Below, in pieces: positions 47,701-60,068 of a stretch of DNA of 64,000 bases (position 1 is the first letter of the stretch; every line of letters begins with the position of its first letter). Origin of the DNA: Nicotiana tabacum (Eukaryota; Streptophyta; Magnoliopsida; Solanales; Solanaceae); assembly GCF_000715075.1 (NCBI RefSeq), contig NC_134089.1:63036697-63100696 (forward strand), in the 5' to 3' direction. A program made the position numbers and the translations under genes. Under the pieces are notes generated by a model. That model was not told the DNA's origin and searched no databases. It saw only the letters and a program-made list of their open reading frames with translations.

Positions 47701-49110
47701 ACAACATGAACATGAACAAAACCAAAAATCAAATATCTAACCATAGACATGAATAAAACAAACATTTGCCGATTTTAAATTCGAAAAATATCAAAACAAA
47801 ATACGGACAAAATAAAACTCAAAAACTACTAACCGGATCGAAAGACGAACAACGACCAAACAAACAACGAACTTGACGATGAACTCACGACGTATAGGAT
47901 CTTCACTTGACGAAAAACCCTCGAACTTTTGCCGGACTTTAACCGGACTGCCTTGCGTCGTCCACAACAGTGCAATGGTGAGCAACCAAACGGAAGACTC
48001 CTGGGGTCGTCGATGGCAGTACACAGCAGTGAAGGAGACGACGTGAAGCAGCAACAGTCCAAAGCAGCGAGCAGCAGCAACTGTCGACGACGTCCATGGC
48101 GGAATGGATTGCTTCCGATGGCAGCGCGCGAGCTTGGTCGTGACGAGCAGCGGCAATGGGAGCTTCGAACAGCAACTGACTCATCGAGGCTGTGTTCGTT
48201 TGGTTGTTTGGTTGAGACAGAAACAACAACGACATAGACGTCGAGCTCAACGAGCTTGAGCTCGCCGAGCTTCATCAATGGCGGATAGGGTTGGGGTCGT
48301 TTGAATGCGAAGGAGGTTGTGTCATTTGGTGGTGTTTGGACGGTGCTTGGGTGGTGTTCGACGAAGGGGGGGTGGCTGCTGGGTAGCCATGGCAGCTCAC
48401 TATTTGGAGAAGGAGAAGAAGAAGAAAAGAAGAAGAAGAAGAATGGGGGGGGGGGGGCGGATGACTTAGGTCATTTTTAGGGTTTTTGGGTTTTTTTTTT
48501 TTTTTTTTTGTTTTGTTTTGTGTCTTTGAAATGCAAGATAGGGGTATTGGGTCTTTTGGGTTATGGACTGGGTCGACCCAGTTCGAAATGGACTGGGTCG
48601 TAGGGAAGATTGGGCCATTTTTTGGGCCTATGGCTTGAAATCGAAGAAGAGGCCCAATTCCGACTTTCTTTATATTTTCGCTCTCTTTTCTTCTTTTATT
48701 TTTCTAAAACTAAATTATAAAAATACTTAAACTATTATTAAGAACTAAATTAAGTTATAAAAGTGCAAATTAACTCCCAATAACAATTAACGCACAATTA
48801 AGTATTAATTAAGCAAAAAATTGTATATTTGGACATTAAATGCTAAAAATGCAAACGATGCCTATTTTGTAATTTTTGATTTTTGTAAAACAAATTTAAT
48901 TACTTACAATTGTAGAATTAAATCCTATATGCAAAATGCGACATATTTTTGTATTTTTTATTAATTTATCAAATAAACACGCACAAACAAATACAAATAA
49001 TTATTCAAAATATCACAAAATATCACAAAATTGCACACCAAAGAAAAATCATTTTATTTTTGGATTTTTTGGGAGTAATTCTCATATAGGGCAAAAATCA
49101 CGTGCTTACA
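44735..49110 (-). repeat. 5' LTR of element B
   Basis: 4,376 bp. Differences from the 3' LTR seen by eye: three substitutions (near 44947, 45153 and 48154) and six homopolymer lengths (T runs near 46459, 46486, 46503, 48492 and 48953; G run near 48445), whose net +3 equals the length difference. Contains the TATA candidate at 46594-46603 and the GC-rich island at about 47850-48470. Confidence 0.95.
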
Positions 49111-49115
49111 TATGT
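49111..49115. repeat. Target-site duplication of element B, right copy
   Basis: TATGT, identical to 26367-26371. Confidence 0.95.
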
Positions 49116-52100
49116 TAATGTAGAAACAAATAGGTTTTTCGAAATTGACTCCTTTAATACCTATAGGCATGATATCTAATGAGATTAAAGCAATTGTGAA
49201 AGAGCTTGTTTCAGGAAATGTTTAACACTTAATAAGACTAGTTTTTTTAAATGAATGAGGTGTAGTGAAGTTGATTTGTTAGGCCGAATTAAATTATCAG
49301 ACAGTATTGCGAGTAGAATCCCTATAGGTATGATGTCTAGGTGGATTACTGATTTTAGTCGATTCGCAACAACATACAGAAAGACTTATTAGAATTGAAT
49401 CAGAGTTGAGTCCTATAGGCATTGCGTCTACTAATTTAAGACATAATGGTTTGGAACCTATAAACATGGTTTCTAACATGACAGAATGCAGAATATTATG
49501 AACATGATTATTGTGCAAACGAAATTAGAAGTGAGATCCTATAGGCATGATTTCTATTAGGAAACACAAACAGATCCAAAAAACAAACCTATGAGCATAT
49601 TTTCTACTTATGCAAGCAGTCAGACTTTTAAAAATAATGTCCTAAGTGCAGGATTTCCACCCATATTACCCTTTAAAGTATACATCTACCCACCCTTTTA
49701 TTAAATACCCTAAATATCTGTTTACAAATTGTTACAGGCCAATGAATGAATTACATAAGTAGAAATAAAAAATGAAGAAGCTATTCTATAGGGAGCCTAT
49801 AATTAGGCCCATGTTTCCCAAAGCCTCAAATGGTCTCACAAGCCTCAATTCCATAGAAAAATCAGAGTCTAGGTGCATCAAAGTTCCTTAAGGGTCTCAA
49901 AGACTCCGGCCAATCCTTACACCTAGACTTAGCAAACAAGCATTGAACCAGTGCAGTGTGGAAAGGACAGCCTCAGTATGCCAGAGTTTAGAGGGCTCTC
50001 AAGAGGATCCCAAGGCAGTACACATACTAGAGTGGGTAGAACTTATTGACTAAGAGTGAAGTGAAAGTGCAGGACACAAGTTGAAAGAGGTTTATTAAAG
50101 ACTGGATTAGAAAGTCTGTTTTGAAAGCAATTTGTAAAGCAACAGAGATTGTTTGAAAAAGAGGTTGGAGTAGTAAACAAAGCTTAAATACCTTAAGATA
50201 GGATCACACACATCTATTTTACAGAATCCAAATGAATTCAGTAGTTACAAAAGGGTCAAGGGGTTTGGGATACACAGACATTTAACTGCAAACACATAAC
50301 CCAGCAAGGGTCTTAGGACTAGTTTGGACATGCTCAAAAATAGTTGACACTGGCATAGTCACAAACCAGTCAGGAAGGACACACACACACATAGAGGGGG
50401 GTAGGGATTTGGGATTCATAAGATGGTAAGTACACAGTAAGTAAAAGAAAATTGACAAGGCATGCTTTGAAACACACATAAGGCAATACATTAAACTAAA
50501 GAGAAGGGGAGACATAATAACACGCTGATAATATAACTTAACTGCAAGTGTCACAACAGAACCACAAGTAAAAGCAGACTAGAAATAAGAGAAACTGAAA
50601 CAATAAGTGAAGCATGTTGTTGTTGAGGCTATAAATTAAAACTACGACATACCAGTGAAGAGAGAAGTAAGCAGAATGAAAGAACAAGAGAGTACAGATG
50701 ATTAGCCTTGGCTTGAAGCCGGCTAATAGCAGCAAATAGCATAAGAGAGAGGGGAGAGCAGAGATTTTTAGTAAGAGAGGTAGTTTTGACAACCAAAATG
50801 ATCGTCTGTTTTAATGAAAAATTTAGGGTATCTATAGTTTTGAAAATAGGCAGAAAATAAGGTAACAAGTAAAGGTTCAGCATAATTATGGAAATAATCA
50901 CAATTAGAATCCAATTAATATAAGTACTCTCCTTCAATCAAGGAATCACAGCTTAAACGGATACCAAAATGGATAATCAAGGAAAGGAAATCAGTTGAGA
51001 AAGACTGATTATTACCATATAAGGGGTAGTAAAAGTATAGAGCATATGATTGAGTCTAAGTACAGAATATACCAATTAAGGAAAGGATTCAGTAAGAATG
51101 AAATACCACAGCAAATAAGGAAATGAAATCAGTCAATTTAAAAAGACGAGTAGAACTTTAGGGTTTTGAAAGAAAATCTTGCAATCAAACCATCAATTAA
51201 GGAAATCAGAATCAAATCAAGAGAGGGTCATGATTCTATATTGCAACATATAAATAGATAAGAACGAACAGACGTAGCAAACAGGCAAAGTCAGCCATAT
51301 CGACAGAAGGAAGCAAGAGATAAACAAATCAAGATGAATAACAATCACATGGAGGTGATAAAATAAGCTAAAAACTCAGTAGAAAAACCCATTCGAAGAA
51401 TAGTAACTAGCATGAACTTTAACAAGATCAAGTAACCATGCTAACACGCAGAACAAAACAAAAAAGGTCTTAAAAAATTAAAGCTTTCTAACAGAGTCGA
51501 GTTAAAAAGCAGTAGGAACATAAGATCGTCAAAACTAGCAAGGAAAGAGGTTTAATCATAAAGAAAATTGGTTAAAACAAGTGTAGAAGAAACTCCGAGG
51601 AACCCTAATTTTTTTAAAGAAAGTAAAATGGTTTAAAGTTGAGGATCTTTCAGAAGACGTTCAAGAATAGTGGAAAACATAGGAAGAAACAGACTTAGAG
51701 CATAAAAATAGCACAGATCTGAGAGATTTAGACGAGAGTTAGGGTTTCAAAGGAAACATAGATAGAAACGAAAGAACCTGTTGTAAACTTCACCGATCGT
51801 AACATATAAGTGTGATTTTGCCCAAAATCACACCGGAGAAGCCATGAGTAACAGTAACAGAAACCCTAGATCCATATCAGCATGGCCCAGGACCCTTGAA
51901 GGCCTTAGATATAATGAGCAAGGTGGTGGAGGGACCATTGGAGGCTTGGGGTTGAAAGGTAGTCGTCGGAGATGACAGGAGAAGGAGGTGATGGTTGAAG
52001 AACGATTAGGGTTAGGTTGAGAGAGAAGAGAGACAAGAGCATCTGAAGGCGGAGGGGGTTTGGAAATGAGTAGGGTTAGGGAGTCGTTTAGTAATTAAAA

Positions 52101-52673
52101 AGGAAAGGGTGTGTGTGGACCGTTGATCTGGGAGATCAACGGTCAGGATTCAACCGGGTAGGAGTTTCCAGGTTTGGGTAAGGGTTTATAGGGTCTGGGT
52201 TGGGTTGTTTAATAGGAAATTGGGCTGGGGATTGGGTCCAATTTGGGCGACAATTGAAAGCCAAATCTGGCTATTATTTAAATAGCCACTTTCACTATTT
52301 TAATTTATAATAAATAATAGGTAATTTCGGAAAAAAAATTTAAGGTGCTAAAATGATTTAAAATACATAATTAACATTTTAAAAATATAAGGTCCGATTT
52401 TACGCATATAAAAAATAATTATATCTTAAAATGGGCTAACATTGCAATTATATGCAATTTAGCTTTAAAAATACTAAATGTAATTATATAATGCATGAAA
52501 ATTATACTAGTCATATTTTGGAATAAGTATAGAAATCAAATAAATAAATTATTATAACAATAATTTTGAAAATAATTATTGGGGATTTTATGAAAAAAAA
52601 GGGAGAAAATAAATCAACTTAAACCCTTAAAATTATGGGAAAAAATTATAAAAACATTGTGCATGCTTATATA

Positions 52674-52766
<93 letters not shown>

Positions 52767-52822
52767 TATTTTGAAGGTATTTATGCATATTTAAAATACA
52801 TACGGAAAAATTGGGTATCAAC
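49116..52822 (-). repeat. 5' LTR of element A, outer part
   Basis: Continues the LTR interrupted at 26371 and aligns with about 11185-14547. It has 250 bp more of the CCTATAGGCATG region than the 3' LTR and an expanded AT microsatellite at 52677-52764. It ends GGGTATCAAC at 52822. Confidence 0.9.
52677..52764. repeat. (AT)n microsatellite in the 5' LTR of A
   Basis: 88 bp of AT repeats. The matching place in the 3' LTR (about 14470-14490) and in the first A copy (about 7500-7515) has only a short TATATGCATATATATG-like stretch. Confidence 0.95.
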
Positions 52823-52827
52823 GCACG
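52823..52827. repeat. Target-site duplication of element A, right copy
   Basis: GCACG, matching 10196-10200. Confidence 0.6.
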
Positions 52828-53211
52828 ACCGCGCACGTCTTGTTCCGGAAAAGTGTCCTATGTCAAGTAGGAGAAGGTGTTTTCGTTTGGGCCCGACCCT
52901 ACTTTGTATATATACATGTTCAAAATGGTATTTTGAGAATTTTGACATATCTAAGACCTTAGGAGGCTAAGGAGAAGTTGGAGAAGCAAGAGCACAAGGA
53001 GTCCACCATTCAATCTTAATCATGACAAGGGTTTGGATTGTTTTATATTTTTCTTTGCTTTATTGTATTGATGAATTACTTCATATACATGGAGTAATTT
53101 CCTTTACGATTTGATGGATTTTGTGTATTGATACTTGTTTGTGGATAATTAACTCTAGTTCTATGTATTGAATTATTTTGGATGTTTTAATCGTTGCATC
53201 TATATTCACTT
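52828..53211. repeat. Unclassified repeat, right half of the target of element A
   Basis: Continues 9691-10200: GC-rich start, then CTTTGTATATATACATG, then an AT-rich end. No ORF. It stops where element C's LTR begins. Confidence 0.4.
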
Positions 53212-55267
53212 TGTAACGACTCGACCGGTCATTTTGAGCAATTTCACTTTGTTCGCCAGTTCTCGGGAATGACTAGCCCCATGTGCTGTATTATGACTCA
53301 TGTAAATCATCGGTTTTGGTTTTCAAGATAATTGGAATAGATTTGGAAAAACAATTCTCAATTTGAAGCTTTAAATTTGAAAGGTTTGACAAAGTTTTGA
53401 CTTCTTAGTATTCGATTTTGGATTTGAATTTTTATGATTTGGTTAGCTCCGTCGGGTGATTTTGGACATAAGAGCGCGTTCGGAATGGAATTTGGAGGTT
53501 CGTGGAAGATTTAGGCTTGATTTGGCGAAATTGGAATTTGGCATTTTCCGGTCGGTAGTAGAAATTTTGATATCGGGGTCGGAATGGAATTCCATAAGTT
53601 GGAGTAGTTTTGTAGTGTCATTTGTGACGTGTGTGCAAAATTTCAGGTCATTTGGATGAGGTTTGATAAGTTTCGGCGTCGTTTGTGAAATTTGAAAGTT
53701 TATAAATCCTTAGGCTTGAATCCAATGGTGATTCGATGTTTTGATGTTATTTTGCATGTTCCGAGGGTTGGAACAAGTTTGAATGATGTTATGGGATATG
53801 TTGGCATATTTGGTTGAGGTCCCGAGGGCCCTCGGTGTGTTTTCGATGCTCAACGGGACATATTTGGACTTAAAGAGTTAGCAGATTTTTGCTAGTTTTA
53901 TGTTGCAGAGGATTTGTTCTATGCGATCGACAACTTGGGACTGCGATTGTGAAGGTCTGTGAAGTTGGCTATCGCGAACGCGTGGCTAAGGTCGCGTTCT
54001 TTTAGCATTGGGTCTCAGCTGAGGTTGATGGTTATCTCTTCGCATTCGCGAGGGTTGTTCCGCGAACGCATAGTTCATCCAGCAATGTTTTAATGCGATC
54101 GCGAAAGGGATTATGCGATCTCGTAGGGCAATTTCAGGAGCATCTTTTCTTCTTCTTTGCGATCGTGATGGTTCTTCCGCGATCGTGATGAATGTGTATC
54201 TGGGTAGAATTAAAAGATTCAAACGAGGGTTCCGAGTTCATAACATAAAATTGAAGTGGGAGCTCGGTATAAGGCGATTCTTGAAGGGATTTTCAGAGAA
54301 GTGATTGGGGTAAGTGTTCTTCACTTAATTTTTGTTAAATTCCATGATTTCATCTTGATTTTTATCATATAAATTGGAAATTTGGGGTTAAAATTGGGGG
54401 GGGGGGGGAATGGAAGAGAACTGGAGAGATAATTTTTGGAATTTGAATGGGAATTTGATGTCGGATTTTGATGATTTTGGTATGTATAGACTCGTGAGAG
54501 GATAAGGATTCTATTGATGTGATTTTTATCGTATTCCGAGATGTGAGTCCGAGGGTCAGGTTTAACCAATTTTGGGATTTTGAGTTTAATGTGATAATTT
54601 TCGCGTGGGCTTTGTCCCTTTGGCATGTATTGATGATATGATTCTGATTTTGGATAGATTCAAGGTGATTTGAGGTCGATTCAAGAGGTAAGGGAATTGC
54701 GGAGTAGATTTTTGTCCGATTTTAGGTAAGTAATGATTGTAAATATTGTCTTGAAGGTATGAAATCCCGGATTTCACATCGTTGTGCTACTTTGAGGTGA
54801 CACACACACTAAATGACGAGTGTGGGGTTGTGCACCGTTGGGGATTGTGACTTGGTCCATCCCGTACGATTGTTAAGTCGCGTACTTGATTGAAAACTAT
54901 TTTGATATCAGTGTGTTTTGGAAAGTATTGCTATGTTTTGAGCGGAATGCCATGATTGGGCCTCGTGCCAACTATTTTGGACCCTTATGGGGCTTTTTAC
55001 TACTATTCCTCACTGTTTTGACTTAATATTTGTACACAGTCATGCTGTGTTTTAATGATTTCATAACTGAGCCTTATTCACTCAATTTTGATATTATAAA
55101 TGATATTTTTGGGTTGAACGCCCTGTTTTATTGATAGTCCAAGTGGCTTGTGAGGTTTATGGCTGAGAGAGAGGCTGAGGGCCTGATTGTGAGGTTGATG
55201 ATTGAGAGAGAGGTCGAGGGACTAGTTGTGAGGATTATATATTTATGGATCGGGTTGCACGTCACAG

Positions 55268-55324
<57 letters not shown>

Positions 55325-55528
55325 CTCAATTTTGATACTATAAATGATATTTTTGTGTCGAATGCCCTGTTTTATTGATAGTCTGAGTGGCTTGTGAGGT
55401 TTATGGCTGAGAGAGAGGCCGAGGGCTTGATTGTGAGGTTGATGATTGAGAGAGAGGTCGAGGGACTAGTTATGAGGATTATGTATTTATGGATCGGGCT
55501 GCACATCGTAATTATATATATATGTATC

Positions 55529-55567
<39 letters not shown>

Positions 55568-56692
55568 ATATATATATATATATCGGGCTGCACGCGTAGC
55601 GATATAGCGCTTGGGCTGTAGGAACCCCTCCGGAGTCTGCACACCCCACTGAGCGCAGTCAACTATATATATGGATCGGGTTGCACGCCGCAACGATATA
55701 TGGATTCGGCTGCATGTCGCAGCGGTTATTATATGGTACCTATTGAGCGTGAGTGCTGATTGATGAGAGTTGAGTCATGAGTGACTGAGAGGCTTGCCCG
55801 AGGGGCTATATATACATGTATACGAGTGATGCTTTGCCTGAGGGGCTTGTTTTACTAAATTACTGTTTTCACTTATTTTTATACTGAGCCTCTATTGAAA
55901 ATGTTAAACAAATATTTTGAACAACTTTCATTGAAACTAGAATTTTTACGAGATGTTTGGAATTCAATTGCTGATTTGATTTTGTTATTTCCATTGAAAT
56001 GTTCATGTTATGTGATGTATATGAATGACCGAGGGGTTTGCTAGAAGGGTGATGGGCTGATTACGATTTTCATCACTTTCACTATAAACTACATTGAACC
56101 TCTATTGAAACTATTAGAAAGTTATTTTTCAAAGGATTTTACTGAAATTGGAGTTTAACGAGATGATTTGATTTGTGTCTTGTTTTTTGGAAACATATTG
56201 TACCCGATGTGGTGCTATGATATGGATTACGTGATTTCTTACTGCTTAGTCTTTATTTACTTTTATTACTTACTAAGTTGGCGTACTCACATTACTCCTT
56301 GTACCTTGTGTGCAGATTCAGGTATTTCTTAGCTTTCAACAGCTGTTGTGTATTTTCCGGAGTTAGCAAGGTAGCTGCACGACGTTCGCAGCCCTGACCT
56401 TCTCCTTCCTATCCTAATACTTTATATTTTAGACTTAATTTGTATTAAATAGACAATGTTGAGTTGTACTTAGTGGCTCATGACTAGTGACACCAGATTC
56501 AGGCTGTGTTGATTGTATTTTCGCACTTGTTTCCGCATATTTCTCTTGATAATTTAAAATGAAATAATTGAGACTTAATCTATTTAGAAAAAGAGTAAAT
56601 TTTACAAAAGATTTCTATGTGGTTTGTGTTGTTTCGGCTGGCCTAGTACTGTGATAGGCGGCATCACGACTGGAGTCTTTGGGGTCGTGACA
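53212..56692 (+). repeat. 5' LTR of element C (chromovirus type)
   Basis: 3,481 bp from TGTAACGACTCGACCGG to GGGGTCGTGACA, inverted-terminal style TGT...ACA, directly followed by an initiator-Met PBS. TGTAACGACCCGACCGG-type starts are common in Solanaceae Tekay/Del chromovirus LTRs as I recall. Inside are CpG-rich words (GCGATCGCGAA type, 53920-54180), a 244-bp tandem duplication and AT microsatellites. Short ORFs are not supported as genes. Confidence 0.8.
55077..55564 (+). repeat. 244-bp tandem duplication ending in AT microsatellites
   Basis: Two copies starting TTCACTCAATTTTGATA at 55077 and 55321. Each ends with an AT run (about 55271-55320 and 55515-55580) after GGATCGGG(T/C)TGCAC. Further copies of the GGATCGGGTTGCACG word follow at 55580-55730. 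The AT run at the junction suggests slippage-driven duplication. Confidence 0.85.
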
Positions 56693-56695
56693 AGT

Positions 56696-56712
56696 TGGTA
56701 TCAGAGCCTAGG
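56696..56712 (+). other. Primer-binding site of element C
   Basis: TGGTATCAGAGCCTAGG matches the 3' end of plant initiator tRNA-Met in its first 12-13 bases, three bases after the LTR end. Confidence 0.9.
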
Positions 56713-59700
56713 TTACATAGGTCTCACGAGTCATGAGCAAGTTTAGTAGAGTCTCGTGGATCGGTACAGTGACGTCTGTACTTATCCTCGGGAGGCTGCA
56801 GAACCTTTAGGAAATCCCACATTCTTAAATTCTTATCGTGCGTCATTGATTTAGCTTGAAATGTAACTCTTTAAATTCCTTCCACGCGTTTGTATGTGCA
56901 CATGAGCGCTCGGTATCTGGTGTGCATTGATGCCTTGTGATTTCCCTGATTGAGGGGCGATATGTGGTTTTTGTGTGTTGATGTTAGGCCAGTCTGGAGG
57001 ACTCGAGGACAAATTTTTGCTTGTAGCTTGAGCGCTGAGGCATTGATTATGTGAGCACGTGCTTCTGGATTTATATGTTCGGTAGTGTCCCTACTAGTGG
57101 AAGTGATGGCTAGATGGTTATGTGACGAGTATGATGTGACTGCGAGATGTGTTCATATGATTGAGATGTGATAAGAAGGGTCTACCCGAGGGTAGGAAGA
57201 ATGATTTGGTGCTTGATTTCCATCTTGGTTTGATGTGTATCCCCGAGTTATAGGTGTGTTGAAGGATCTTTTCATGTTGTCTAGTTGTGGAATAAAGTAA
57301 ATTTCATGTCGCGATATGAGTTCAGACTCAGGACGGTTAAGTGATCGGGTAAAAGTTATGATTATAGAAGAGTATAAAGAGATACCAATTTGAGGCTAAG
57401 CATGTGGATTATCTCCTGCGGAGTGTTCTAAGGTTTGTGTGGTCCTTATATCATTGGTTGGGAGTCCCCTTTTATCATTCAATTATACGTGCTGTAGTTT
57501 GAGTTTGGATCGCGTAGAAGAGTTGTCTTGACTGTTACGAGGGTGAATGCGGGGTTCGCAAATGATTTGAAGTACTAAATGGTCTGTGTTGCACGAGCTT
57601 ATGAAGGATTAAGTTTAACCTCGCTATGGTATTTAGATTATATGCATTATGAGTTATTGTGTGTTTGGATCTACGGTTTTGAGCCAAGTGGGGGAGTCTG
57701 CTATTAATCAGTTAATTGCACGATTATGTACTATGTTGATAACAGTTTGAGGCATACTGGTGAATCAATTATGGCTTACAGAGGTTGAGATCAAGGACGA
57801 CCCGAATAAAGGGAATTTTGGATAGAGGTCGTGTTATGCCTTATGGGTGTATAAGAATTTTGGAATGACTTGAGTTGTTATTGGTGAGAGATGTAATGTA
57901 CGCGGAGCAGGAATTTATTTGGTTGCATTAAGGTGGGGTTACTCTCTGGGGTGTCAGAGTACTAATGGAGCACAGGTCGTCCAGTCCATTTGACCAGTCT
58001 AATTGAGGTTTGAGCAGAGTGGATGACTCCCAAGAATGGTTCTAATGGTTCAAGATTTTACATGTAATAATTGGGATTTCAGGTGTATTTGGCTAGAAGG
58101 TCTCTTCAGAGCGGGTATCTCGGTTGTGGTACTTTTGGGGTGCTTCAGAAGAATCCAATGGTTTATGAGCCTTAGTGCGGTGTGGTTTTATACTTGAGTC
58201 TCGTGTGGTGATTCTGGGTTGAGGACTTTGGTATCATGGCAAGGAGAAGAATCAATTCGAAGTTAAATCAGAAGAGACTTGGGATAAATAGGACAGCTTG
58301 GTAGTAGGTCGGATTGGCATGGTAAGGGATATGATTAGTTCTTTGGGTGCTTATGAGGTAATGAGTTTCTATAGGTATTTCGTGGCAATGCTCTTAGGTT
58401 TTGATGGCTTGTGCAGCATGGTTGAGATAAAAGGATTCAGTCCTGACGGTCTGGTTTTGTGCAAATAAGATTCAGAGAGTTCTTGATGATTTCTACCACG
58501 GTTAGAGATGTATATTTTCTACTGGTGTGAGGAGCATGTGATACATAGCGATTTTCTTCTAGATGGGATAAACTGGAAAGTTCTTGGCTAGCTGAGTACG
58601 TAGTAGCTTGTGGCTCAGAATGGATTATGAAGTCCTCGTATTTGGCATAGGATGGCATGGTATATGCGGTATGTTGTGTAGGGTTGAGATTGCATGTGTA
58701 AGGTTACGGTTCAATTTTGGAAGGAAGGTTATAAATTCTTAAGAAGCATGGATAGTTTTAGATGACTAGATAAATGAGGTCATTGATTGGTGTGGCTTGA
58801 TAAGGGTATACGTTTCAGGAAGGGTGATGTGTTTGAGTTATGTATACTTCATTAGTATTGCGACACTCTCTTGGGTGATCGATTGCTGGAGTTCATATTT
58901 TACCTTACGACACAGAAAAATTTCAGGAGTATTCCTCATAGGATAACTGTGTAATCGGAGAAGTGAGATATTCAGGCGGTGGAGTTGAGACCAGAAATGG
59001 TGATTCATATGTTCTAATTGATTTGGTGACTGAGAGTTTCATAAGTAGATGGTTTCGTGGTTGTGGACTGTGAAAATGTAGCTAAGGTTAGTCAGAGGGT
59101 GGTATGTGTTGTGATTCAATCACTGTGGACTTTCGGAGGGTTATATATCTATTGTGGGTGACCAGAGTTGATTTAGGGATCATTAGTAGGCCTAGTATGG
59201 ATGTGTGTTCTGCATCGAGTCGAAATTGTTGACTCCAAATTGCTATTTTCGAGGGTTGTGCCATTCGATTGTCATTGAACCTATTCGTGTTCTAGAGTGA
59301 TCTATGAGTTACCCCTCCATGCTATGAGGGGTTGTGATTTGTTGGTTATATGCACATATGGTGCGGTTCTATTTGGGCCTTATAGCGAAACTCGAGCGGA
59401 ATAGGTATTTGGGTGTTTCATGATTGATTACGCATTGGATATGCTCTTTCAGACTGGTATGGCATTGTGTTACTTACTTCTCCATGGTTATGGTGATTCA
59501 CTTTTGGGTGCTAGACATCAAATTGTGCGTGGTTGTTGATTTTGAGTATAGTAACTTGAGGTGTTTCATGTGGACCCATGTTTGGATAGGATCGCGCATT
59601 GCAGCAAAGTTATCTTGAGGTATGATCCTTCAGGTTAGATTCGTGTGTTCTGGTTGTACGGTGTGTGATGGGTTCATAGCATCGTGTTGTTGTGGTACTG

Positions 59701-60068
59701 GTGAGGTTGTGGTATAGCTCTCTTATTTGATTCACTTCCAATGATTTGAGTACATTCGGACTGTTGCTTATTGGTGCACGGATTGCATGGGTTGTGGATT
59801 TAGATTGTATTGATGTGTCATGTCACCAAAGTATTCGTGTTGGATTAGATGAGGTCATTGGACCTAGAATGGATACTAACGGATTCGATTTCAGCATGTT
59901 GGAAGGATAATATCGATGTTCGGCATAGAAAGTTACTATGGTCCTTGCCAAAGGAGAAATGGCTCCACGAATGCTTGATGTGAGGAATGGTTATGACTTT
60001 CTGCGTGTTTCATTCATCATTGGAAGCATACGGAAGTGTTGGAATGAGGCTTTATTTGATAAGAGGTT
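56713..60068 (+). mobile_element. Interior of element C without recognisable coding (LARD-like)
   Basis: 3.36 kb directly after a good PBS with no gag, protease or RT motif in any frame and no ORF longer than about 75 codons (the best, 59938-60156 and 58658-58437, lack similarity I can recognise). G/T-rich on the plus strand. It is either a non-autonomous LARD-type element or a strongly decayed gag leader. Its 3' end is hidden by the insertion at 60069. Confidence 0.55.

Larger units (their letters stand above)
26372..49110 (-). mobile_element. Element B: young, nearly intact Ogre-type Ty3/gypsy retrotransposon
   Basis: 22,739 bp, minus strand, inside the 5' LTR of element A. In its own direction: 5' LTR 49110-44735, PBS 44730-44714, ORF1 43437-41380, gag-pro 40772-37258, intron 37261-37098, pol 37097-33626, 3' UTR with tandem arrays, polypurine tract, 3' LTR 30744-26372. 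An ORF before gag, an intron between protease and RT, a second RNaseH and giant LTRs together are the hallmarks of Ogre elements. Three substitutions and six homopolymer-length differences were seen between the LTRs by eye. One frameshift in gag is the only coding lesion seen. Confidence 0.95.
10201..52822 (-). mobile_element. Element A: decayed Ogre/Tat-type Ty3/gypsy retrotransposon, split by element B
   Basis: Minus-strand element of about 19.9 kb after removing the nested insertion. In its own direction: 5' LTR (52822-49116 plus 26371-25378), PBS 25374-25358, ORF1 remnant 24663-24343, gag, protease, RT, RNaseH, second RNaseH, integrase (23938-16934), a repeat-rich 3' UTR, polypurine tract and 3' LTR (14547-10201). 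Double RNaseH, no chromodomain, a tRNA-Arg-like PBS and very long LTRs place it in the Ogre/Tat clade. The LTRs differ at about 33 of the first 275 positions counted by eye and in several large indels, so it is much older than element B. Stops and frame changes run through all coding parts. Confidence 0.85.

Noticed and set aside
53986..54304. ORFs in the CpG-rich part of LTR C
   Set aside because: They read through the repeated GCGATCGCGA-type words typical of this LTR class on both strands, with no conserved domain.
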